From Chthoniobacterales bacterium (GTDB taxonomy: Bacteria > Verrucomicrobiota > Verrucomicrobiia > Chthoniobacterales > UBA10450): a stretch of DNA of 7,494 nucleotides. Positions within the stretch are counted from its first letter, which is position 1. The number at the start of each line of letters is the position of its first letter. Positions 1 to 5,002 of this stretch are shown here, one piece after another. The DNA lies in contig JACCXA010000302.1 of NCBI GenBank assembly GCA_013697365.1, positions 1 through 7,494 on the forward strand, given 5' to 3'. The translations under genes and the position numbers were made by a program. Below the pieces are notes generated by a model. It was not told the origin of the DNA. It saw nothing but the letters and a program-made list of their open reading frames with translations, and ran no database searches.

Positions 1-444
1 CCAGCTGGTTTGCGGCACTCTGCGCAGTTCATCAGCCGCGTTTAGCACCAGATCGAGGACGACAAGCGGGAAATTACCGTCGCGCAAAAGCAGATCGGCG
101 GCTTTCACCGCCTCATTCGTTTTCGTGCAACGAATCCAAAGCAGATGGCGCAGGCCCCCGTTCCCCAGCGGCTGCGGATCGAAGGAATCTCGGCCATCGA
201 CCAGGGCGAGAAAATAACGACCCTGTTGCGCTGCTCGTAGCAGCCCGGAGATGAGGAATGCACTCCCGGCACTGATTATCGGACTGGTCAGCTCGGTAAT
301 CGCGCCTTTCGGCAGCCCACCGCCGATCGCCTTATCGAAGCTCTCCAGCCCGGTGCGAAGGCGAGCCTGGGTAAAAATGCGCGGTTGTGGATAGCGCTCG
401 GCCAGCAGCTTGCGCAGATCGACGATTTTGCTGCTGGCGGCCAT
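1..444 (-). CDS. imuA: ImuA, RecA-like SOS mutagenesis protein (partial, C-terminus outside window)
   Basis: The ATG at 442-444 opens a frame that stays open to the window edge, giving the first 148 residues. The protein resembles the RecA/ImuA (SulA-like) fold: a short N-terminal helix, then a RecA-type entry into the core, IGGGLPKGAITEL (residues 40-52), and a Walker B-like hydrophobic strand FPLVVLDLVL (125-134). The Walker A position reads SPIISAGS (54-61) where RecA has GPESSGKT, so the catalytic lysine is missing. That points to ImuA rather than RecA, since ImuA proteins commonly have a degenerate P-loop. In the imuA-imuB-dnaE2 cassette, ImuA supports error-prone translesion synthesis with the inactive Y-family protein ImuB and polymerase DnaE2. 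The gene lies just downstream of lexA on the same strand and has its own LexA operator 28 nt upstream of the start, so SOS induction is expected. The main uncertainty is the missing C-terminal half. Confidence 0.8.
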   Translation of the reverse strand, partial: MAASSKIVDLRKLLAERYPQPRIFTQARLRTGLESFDKAIGGGLPKGAITELTSPIISAGSAFLISGLLRAAQQGRYFLALVDGRDSFDPQPLGNGGLRHLLWIRCTKTNEAVKAADLLLRDGNFPLVVLDLVLNAADELRRVPQTSW

Positions 445-470
445 TCATAAAGAATGACACCGCGCGGTTT

Positions 471-486
471 ATGTTCAAATGAACAT
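471..486 (-). promoter_or_regulatory. LexA operator (SOS box) in front of imuA
   Basis: ATGTTC-AAAT-GAACAT is an inverted repeat with perfect 6-nt arms around a 4-nt spacer. It lies between lexA and imuA, touches the last base of the lexA stop codon, and leaves 28 nt between its GAAC core and the imuA ATG. The central 12 bases, GTTCAAATGAAC, are identical to those of the site upstream of lexA. On the imuA strand the box contains TTGAAC, which could serve as a -35 hexamer, so bound LexA would block RNA polymerase. I see no convincing -10 at ideal spacing. LexA binding is inferred from symmetry, recurrence and position. Confidence 0.85.
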
Positions 487-1112
487 TATCTCCGCTTCTG
501 CGAGCTCAGGGCCATTTGCTTCCGCACGAGGGAGACCATTACGCCCTGGACTCGCAGTTCACGTGCCGGAACCAGATTCGGGTAAAGCGGATTCTCTGCT
601 TTCAGATAGGGCCGGCCGTGATCCAAGACATACCGCTTCAGAGTCGTCTCGCCATCGATGAGCGCAGCCACAATATCTCCGCTTTGGACATCTTTCCTGT
701 CTTCCAGAATCACAATGTCGCCATCCATGATATGCGCATCGATCATGGAATCGCCCCGCACGCGAAGAGCAAAGGTGCGGCCATTCTTGGAAGCGTTCAC
801 CGTCCGCGTATCGAGCGAAACATGGCCCTCAATCGTTTGCTCGGTCAGCACTGCCATCCCCGCTGGAATCTGCCCATAAATAGGGATGTCGGTGATCCGG
901 ACTTTTTGCACTGGCGTGATCAAAGCCCGGGCCTTGCGCGCGTGCCGATCCAGGAAACCTTTCCGCTCGAGAGCATCAAGATATTGCATGACCGATGTCT
1001 GGCTGGCGTAGCCGAAGTGCTTCTGAATCTCGCGAGTGCTGGGCGTGATTCCTTTATCGCGTTGCTCGGTCTGAATGAAGCCGAGCACATCCTTTTGCCG
1101 ATCGGTGAGCAC
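486..1112 (-). CDS. lexA: LexA, SOS-response transcriptional repressor/autoprotease
   Basis: This 208-residue protein is full length for LexA. Residues 1-65 form the winged helix-turn-helix, starting with the typical MLTDRQKDVL and containing TPSTREIQKHFGYAS (23-37), where the recognition helix lies. The C-terminal S24 peptidase domain carries the self-cleavage site Ala84-Gly85 in QIPAGM, the nucleophile Ser122 in RGDSM and the general base Lys159 in TTLKRY, with the family's usual spacing. LexA represses DNA-damage genes and cuts itself when stimulated by RecA filaments. The start is GTG (1110-1112). No other usual start codon lies between it and the in-frame TGA just upstream, and it gives the canonical N-terminus. 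A weak AGG lies about 12 nt before it. The gene sits between hscB and imuA, with an operator on each side, so it is probably autoregulated. Recognition-helix residues would have to match the TGTTC-N4-GAACA operators found here. Confidence 0.97.
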   Translation of the reverse strand: MLTDRQKDVLGFIQTEQRDKGITPSTREIQKHFGYASQTSVMQYLDALERKGFLDRHARKARALITPVQKVRITDIPIYGQIPAGMAVLTEQTIEGHVSLDTRTVNASKNGRTFALRVRGDSMIDAHIMDGDIVILEDRKDVQSGDIVAALIDGETTLKRYVLDHGRPYLKAENPLYPNLVPARELRVQGVMVSLVRKQMALSSQKRR

Positions 1113-1143
1113 GTGGAATTGTCGCCTAACGAGTCAGGAGTGC

Positions 1144-1159
1144 AAGTTCAAATGAACAC
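1144..1159 (-). promoter_or_regulatory. LexA operator (SOS box) in front of lexA, autoregulatory
   Basis: AAGTTC-AAAT-GAACAC contains the palindromic core GTTC-N4-GAAC with the same AAAT spacer as the imuA operator. It lies in the 88-nt gap between hscB and lexA, leaving 33 nt between its core and the lexA GTG. On the lexA strand TTGAAC inside the box could act as a -35. Seventeen nt further down is TAGGCG, a poor -10. The site implies negative autoregulation of lexA and a promoter separate from the upstream iscA-hscB block. No hairpin terminator for hscB is visible in the gap. Confidence 0.85.
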
Positions 1160-1200
1160 AGATCCCTGTCCGCGCCCCGCCCTTGGGATTGACTTGCCTC

Positions 1201-1770
1201 CTAAACGTTCAACTGCAACCGCTTCTCTTCCAGCTGGCTCATCCAGCGTGTCAGATAAGAGAATTGCAGATAAAGCGCATGTAGCTTTGCTGCGGTCCAG
1301 CTTTCCCGGGCTTCCTGCAACTGAGTCAGAGCCTCGCTATGTAGCTTGGAAAGTCTGGCCAGAGCTTGCCGGACATCTGCCTCCACTTCCGCAATGGCCC
1401 CTTTCATCAGAGAGCGACCCAGCGCGGTCGTCGCCAGGGCGCGTCGCTGGATAACTTCATCCGACTTCCGCGTTAGCGCCGCAACCACGGAAAAAAGCTC
1501 TTCGATCTCCCTTGGGATTTCCGCGGTCGCAGACGATGGCGTCTGTTTCTCCAGGGTTAGGAGGTGATGCAGGCGGCGCTTTGGATCGCGCAGGACTCGA
1601 TAAGCCTCATTCACATCGGCGAAATTGGCTTCCGCAATCGCCTGGCTGCTGTCGTGCGCTTGGGCGTCCGGATGATCGCGCAGAGTCTTCTGATGGAAGA
1701 CCTGTTTTAAATTCTCCGGGTCGAGCCAGGGCGACCGCGGTTGATCCAGGAGGACGAAGTAGTCGGTCAT
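1201..1770 (-). CDS. hscB: HscB-like J-domain co-chaperone for Fe-S cluster assembly
   Basis: The 189-residue protein starts with a J-domain (about 1-75) containing the essential HPD triad at 33-35 (LRDHPDAQ) and the downstream signature NEAYRVLRDPKRRLHHLL (54-71). That signature is closer to HscB proteins (N-AY-L-dp--Ra-yLL) than to DnaJ. There is no Gly/Phe region or zinc domain. The rest is charged and helical, consistent with the HscB C-terminal bundle that binds the IscU scaffold. HscB delivers IscU to the HscA (Hsp70-type) chaperone, which drives cluster transfer. The frame is open upstream as far as 2181, but that extension is antisense-free overlap with iscA and has no family similarity. 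The ATG at 1768-1770 gives the expected J-domain start (MTDYFVLLD) and overlaps the iscA stop by 4 nt (ATGA), implying coupled translation. hscA and iscU are not in the window. A generic J-domain protein is the alternative. Confidence 0.85.
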   Translation of the reverse strand: MTDYFVLLDQPRSPWLDPENLKQVFHQKTLRDHPDAQAHDSSQAIAEANFADVNEAYRVLRDPKRRLHHLLTLEKQTPSSATAEIPREIEELFSVVAALTRKSDEVIQRRALATTALGRSLMKGAIAEVEADVRQALARLSKLHSEALTQLQEARESWTAAKLHALYLQFSYLTRWMSQLEEKRLQLNV

Positions 1771-2147
1771 GCGGCGAAGCTTTCGCCACACGAGCAATGC
1801 GCGACGGCATTTGGGTTGGTCACTTTGAAGCCGCCCTTTTGCAGATCGTCGCTGTAGTCGAGCAGGGAACCGCTGACGAAAAGCGCACTTTTCGGGTCGA
1901 CCACGACGCGCACGTCCGACGATTGCACCATAATGTCTCGATTCGCCGGACCATCGACAAGATCCATCTTGTATTGCAGCCCCGAACAACCGCCGCCAAT
2001 CACGGCCACGCGCAAGGCACCCTCCGGTCGCCCTTGTTTTTGCAAGAGGCCCAGAAGTTTGCGCGCGGCATTCTCCGTCACTTTGACGAGCCGCTCGTTG
2101 CCGATCTTGAAATTGATCGGACTGGATGAAGTGGCTGTCGCTGACAT
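1767..2147 (-). CDS. iscA: IscA/ErpA/HesB-family A-type Fe-S cluster carrier
   Basis: This 126-residue protein has the family core from about residue 22 (VTENAARKLLGLL) to the C-terminus. All three conserved cluster or iron ligands are present: Cys54 in GGGCSGLQY, and Cys118 and Cys120 in HCSCGESF. A-type carriers accept Fe-S clusters from scaffold proteins and hand them to apo-enzymes. IscA, ErpA and SufA cannot be told apart reliably by sequence alone, so the symbol is provisional. An N-terminal extension of about 20 residues (Ser/Thr-rich, then INFKIGNERL) precedes the usual start. The ATG at 2145-2147 has no clear Shine-Dalgarno sequence. The gene lies 94 bp after dus and overlaps the downstream hscB by 4 nt, so the two Fe-S genes form a pair without iscS, iscU or hscA nearby. 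Confidence 0.93.
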   Translation of the reverse strand: MSATATSSSPINFKIGNERLVKVTENAARKLLGLLQKQGRPEGALRVAVIGGGCSGLQYKMDLVDGPANRDIMVQSSDVRVVVDPKSALFVSGSLLDYSDDLQKGGFKVTNPNAVAHCSCGESFAA

Positions 2148-2241
2148 AGCAGACGCTAACGGCCAGCGCCTGCCGGGGCAAGGCGACGGAGCGGCGGAGA
2201 TGTAGTTTCCCTGGCGATGGTTCGCTCAGAGCCTTCGGCGA
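2148..2241. other. Intergenic gap between dus and iscA, no recognisable signal
   Basis: This 94-bp GC-rich spacer is the only non-overlapping junction between the permease-hypothetical-dus block and the iscA-hscB block. I see no hairpin followed by a T-run, no LexA-type palindrome and no good -35/-10 pair. It may hold a promoter for iscA, but the sequence does not show one clearly. Confidence 0.5.
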
Positions 2242-3243
2242 TCAGGCAGGAAGGGTCAACGCTGCGTGCGAGTCGACATGCTGGACAGCGATCTGGCCAA
2301 GGTCTCGCAAGGTGGAGACCTGCTGGAACTTTTCGCGCAACGCTTTGCTGTTGGGGAAACCTTTGGAGTAGGCCATGAGGCGCGAACGCATCGAGCGCAT
2401 CGCATTGATTTCGTCCTGCCATTCTTCGACCGCGAGCTGGCAATGCCGCTGGATCAAAGCCCAGCGATCTCCGAGAGGTGGAGGAGAAAGCAACTCGCCG
2501 GTGGCGAGCTCATGTTTGATCTGGTCGAAAATCCAGGGCGCGCTCATCGCCGCCCGTCCGATCATGACGCCAGCGATCCCGGTTTCACGACGGCGTTTTG
2601 CGACATCCGCGGCATTCGCAATGTCGCCATTCCCGATCACGGGAACGTGGACCGCGGCGGCGACTTCGCCGATGACGTCCCAATTCGCCGGCCCCGAGTA
2701 ACCTTGCGCCCGCGTCCGTCCATGCACCGCTATGGCGGCAATGCCCAGGTCTTCGAGGAGGCGCGCCACGCTCGGCGCGTTGACCGACTGATCGTCCCAG
2801 CCGATGCGGATCTTCGCGGTGACCGGCATCGGCGCAGCCGCGAGCACGACAGCGCCAGCAACGGCAGCGAGCGCGGGACAATCTTTTAGCAGCGCGGAGC
2901 CGCCATTCTTCGCGACGACTTTGTTTACCGGACATCCGAAGTTCAGATCGATGAAGTCGGGCCGGACCCAGTCGATCACGTGGCGCGCAGCTTCGGCCAT
3001 GTGCCCGGCGTGTCCGCCGAACAACTGCACCCCGAGCGGGCGTTCGCATTCATCGAAATCGAGATATTCCCGCGTGCGTTCGTTACGGCGAAAGACGCCC
3101 TCCGCGGACACGAACTCCGTCACGAGCACGTCGGCACCGCGTTCTTTGCAGAGCTGGCGGAAGATCTTATCGGACACGCCGGCCATCGGCGCGAGATAGA
3201 GCGGAAATTTGCCAGATAAAAACCAGGGGAGCGTCGCGTTCAT
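2242..3243 (-). CDS. dus: tRNA-dihydrouridine synthase (Dus family, DusB-like)
   Basis: The 333-residue protein is the usual length for a bacterial Dus enzyme: an FMN-binding TIM barrel followed by a helical tRNA-binding domain. The visible signatures are APMAGVSD (18-25) at the FMN-binding first strand, DLNFGCPVNKV (99-109) with the catalytic proton donor Cys104, KIRIGW (144-149) with Lys144, HGRT (174-177), IGNGDI (203-208) and GVMIGRAAM near the FMN phosphate site. The enzyme reduces specific uridines in the tRNA D-loop using NADPH and FMN. The motifs fit DusB best, but target position cannot be assigned from sequence alone. The ATG at 3241-3243 overlaps the stop codon of the upstream hypothetical gene by 4 nt, so it is probably translated by coupling and co-transcribed with the permease gene. 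Confidence 0.95.
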   Translation of the reverse strand: MNATLPWFLSGKFPLYLAPMAGVSDKIFRQLCKERGADVLVTEFVSAEGVFRRNERTREYLDFDECERPLGVQLFGGHAGHMAEAARHVIDWVRPDFIDLNFGCPVNKVVAKNGGSALLKDCPALAAVAGAVVLAAAPMPVTAKIRIGWDDQSVNAPSVARLLEDLGIAAIAVHGRTRAQGYSGPANWDVIGEVAAAVHVPVIGNGDIANAADVAKRRRETGIAGVMIGRAAMSAPWIFDQIKHELATGELLSPPPLGDRWALIQRHCQLAVEEWQDEINAMRSMRSRLMAYSKGFPNSKALREKFQQVSTLRDLGQIAVQHVDSHAALTLPA

Positions 3244-3743
3244 TCCGACGCGCTTTTTAAAAGGTGCGCGACTTCGGTCTGGACGGACTCGAGTTCATCC
3301 AGCCGAAGGTCGACATCCGGCACAATGAAGACATCGCCGTTTTTCGCGTGCTCATAGATGAGCACCGCGCCGCTGTCAGCCGTCTCCCTTTTGATCTGCT
3401 TGAGGAAGCGCTTTCGCTCCAGCATTACCGCCAGAACGTAACAGGCATTCTTATGAGAATTTTCTGCCAATAGGCGGCGCAACAATTCTTCGGCATTCTC
3501 CCTCGGCAAAGGCTCGGGCGGCACAGCGGGGGCCGGTTCGTAGCGCGTTTTCCAAAAGGAGAACGGCCGAATATTTTCATTGCGTCCCGTCCACGCTTCT
3601 TCACTCAAGTCTTCCCGGCGGAACCCGGTCCCTTCACGAAAGAGAAGCGTGTAAAATTGCTCGCCCGGCGCGAAGGCGCGGTTGGTCAGCGCACAAACAT
3701 CGGCGCGATGCTTGATCGGCCAATCATTCGCGAGGGGATTCAT
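3240..3743 (-). CDS. Conserved-looking hypothetical protein, 167 aa, function unknown
   Basis: I do not recognise a named family. The ATG at 3741-3743 overlaps the permease stop by 4 nt, and the gene's own stop overlaps the dus start by 4 nt. That tight placement on both sides argues strongly that it is a real gene. The frame extends upstream to 3869, but that part is antisense-free overlap with the permease coding region. The protein is soluble, with no signal peptide or membrane segment. Residues 8-68 are rich in aromatic residues and look like a compact domain: WPIKHRADVCALTNRAFAPG (8-27), then GFRREDLSEEAW (40-51) and PFSFWKTRY (60-68). A proline-rich linker (about 69-81) follows, then a charged helical C-terminal half. 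The CALT...GE start is reminiscent of a zinc-binding knuckle, but only Cys17 is present there, so zinc binding is unlikely. Co-translation with envelope and tRNA-modification genes gives no clear role. Confidence 0.85.
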   Translation of the reverse strand: MNPLANDWPIKHRADVCALTNRAFAPGEQFYTLLFREGTGFRREDLSEEAWTGRNENIRPFSFWKTRYEPAPAVPPEPLPRENAEELLRRLLAENSHKNACYVLAVMLERKRFLKQIKRETADSGAVLIYEHAKNGDVFIVPDVDLRLDELESVQTEVAHLLKSASE

Positions 3744-4882
3744 GAGGCAGCGAGGGGTCGAGCGGCGAAAGGATTGAGGACGAGCGCCCCGCGATTCGTC
3801 GCGCGAAGATAGAGGAAGAACAAGCCGACCGCAGCGAAGAGAATGTTCGGCGTCCAGGCTGCAGCCCATGCCGGAATGCGGTCGCCTTCGCCGAGCGCAA
3901 GGAAAAGGTGGGTGAGGAAGTTCATCGCGAAGACGAGCCCGATCGCGGCTGCCACGCTCGAAAGCACGCCGCCACGAGAAAAGCTGATCGCGAGGGGCGC
4001 GGCGAGGAACACCACCACCAGACAGGTCCAGGGCAGGGCGAGCCGATATTGAAAGTGGGTCGCAAAAGGCGCCAGCAACGTTTGCGGGAAATCGGAATTG
4101 AAACGCAGATAGTCGCGCAGCTCCGGCAGGCTCAGGTATTCGGCGCGCATGTTCGAGCTGGCGAGGCGGAAGGGCGTCTCATCCCACTGCGGCATCGGCA
4201 GCGTTTCGTGAGTCTCCTCCTCCGTGATGTTGCCGGCCGCGTCGTAGTTTACGACTTTGACCATGCGCAGTTCCCACAGCTTTTCCGGTGCGCGATAGAT
4301 GGCCTGCGTCGCCATGTAGTTCCGGACGATGTTGTCATCGGCGTCCTGCTGAAGGACCTGGACGGTGATGAATTCATTCTGGTCTGGCCGGAAGCGCTGG
4401 ATGAACCAGGTGCGGTTCTGGGAGCGATTGCGAAAAATTTGCCCGGCTACGCCCGGCTCGCGGGCGTTCTCGCGCATGTTCTCGAAGGCGGCCCGGCGCG
4501 CCTGCTCCGCATGCGGTGCAAGTGAGTAATTTAAAGCGCCACTAACGGCCGACGTTAACAATCCCATTCCAACCAATGGGAGCAGAAGACGCGGAATGCT
4601 GACCCCGGCGGTGAGCATCGAGACAATCTCATTCGAGCGCGACATGCGGCTGAGGCAAAACAAAAGCGCCAAAAGAAGCGAGACCGGGAGGAGGACGACC
4701 AGGATTTGCGGCACCTGCGTGAGATAATATCGCGCCACATCTCCCAGCGAGACGCGATCGTCGAGGAAGGTCGAGACGTTGTCGCTGATGTCGAAAATGA
4801 GCCAGATGGCAATGAACGCGGTGATGCAATAAAGGTAGGCGCGCAGGAAATTCCGCAGAACGTAACGATCAAGCAGTCTCAC
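3740..4882 (-). CDS. LptF/LptG (YjgP/YjgQ)-family lipopolysaccharide transport permease
   Basis: This 380-residue protein has the family layout. Three N-terminal membrane helices (about 12-30, 55-78, 96-120) are followed by a large periplasmic beta-jellyroll-like region (about 125-275), then three C-terminal helices (about 280-300, 306-331, 341-362). The N-terminus RLLDRYVLRNFLRAYL and the cytoplasmic SRMSRSNEIVSMLTAGVS after helix 2 are typical; the latter region contacts the ATPase LptB. LptF and LptG form the inner-membrane core that extracts lipopolysaccharide for transport across the envelope. One permease alone does not say which of the two it is, so no symbol is given. The start is GTG (4880-4882): no ATG, GTG or TTG lies between it and the in-frame stop upstream, and no Shine-Dalgarno sequence is evident. 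It is the first gene of the leftward block and diverges from the helicase gene. Confidence 0.93.
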   Translation of the reverse strand: MRLLDRYVLRNFLRAYLYCITAFIAIWLIFDISDNVSTFLDDRVSLGDVARYYLTQVPQILVVLLPVSLLLALLFCLSRMSRSNEIVSMLTAGVSIPRLLLPLVGMGLLTSAVSGALNYSLAPHAEQARRAAFENMRENAREPGVAGQIFRNRSQNRTWFIQRFRPDQNEFITVQVLQQDADDNIVRNYMATQAIYRAPEKLWELRMVKVVNYDAAGNITEEETHETLPMPQWDETPFRLASSNMRAEYLSLPELRDYLRFNSDFPQTLLAPFATHFQYRLALPWTCLVVVFLAAPLAISFSRGGVLSSVAAAIGLVFAMNFLTHLFLALGEGDRIPAWAAAWTPNILFAAVGLFFLYLRATNRGALVLNPFAARPLAAS

Positions 4883-5002
4883 GGCAGAATTTGCGAATTT
4901 AGATTTCCGATTTGCGACGTACGTTCCCGGCTCACGCTTCGGACCCTGTGCCGAGCGGGCCTAAACAAAAGCGCAAATGCGGAATCGCAAAGTTCAAATC
5001 TC
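4883..5002. promoter_or_regulatory. Divergent intergenic region between the permease and dinG genes
   Basis: These 120 bp must carry the promoters of both the leftward block and dinG. They are more AT-rich near both ends and contain an imperfect inverted repeat (described separately) and an 8-nt palindrome, ACGTACGT, at 4917-4924. Neither flanking start codon has a recognisable Shine-Dalgarno sequence. I cannot place -35/-10 pairs with confidence. Assignment as a promoter region rests on gene orientation. Confidence 0.6.
4902..4986. repeat. Imperfect inverted repeat with nested stem
   Basis: The left arm GATTTCCGATTTGCG (4902-4916) pairs with the reverse complement of 4972-4986, GATTCCGCATTTGCG: 14 matching bases with one single-base gap in each arm. 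Inside lies a shorter GC-rich stem, CCCGGCTC (4926-4933) against GAGCGGG (4953-4959), with one bulge. The arms consist of the ATTTGCGA-like words that often make up short dispersed repeats in intergenic DNA of Verrucomicrobiota and Planctomycetota (my recollection, not checked here). It could be a small mobile repeat, a structured leader or operator symmetry. Confidence 0.55.

Noticed and set aside
516..1454. Long plus-strand open frame opposite lexA and hscB
   Set aside because: It is antisense to two well-supported genes, and its translation shows no recognisable domain. Long shadow frames are common in GC-rich DNA.
1771..2181. Upstream extension of the hscB frame giving a 326-residue protein
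   Set aside because: It overlaps iscA completely on the same strand and is Arg/Gly-rich, like an out-of-frame reading. The J-domain starts at the ATG at 1770.
3744..3869. Extension of the hypothetical gene upstream of 3743
   Set aside because: It lies inside the permease coding region in another frame. The 4-nt overlap start at 3743 matches the pattern at the neighbouring junctions.
4403..4420. GAAC-N8-GTTC symmetry
   Set aside because: It lies inside the permease coding region, has the wrong arm order and spacing for the operators found here, and is likely chance.
4706..5002. N-terminal extension of 99 residues on the dinG frame
   Set aside because: It runs antisense to the permease gene and through the inverted-repeat region, and has no helicase-like sequence. 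The family core begins just after the ATG at 5003.
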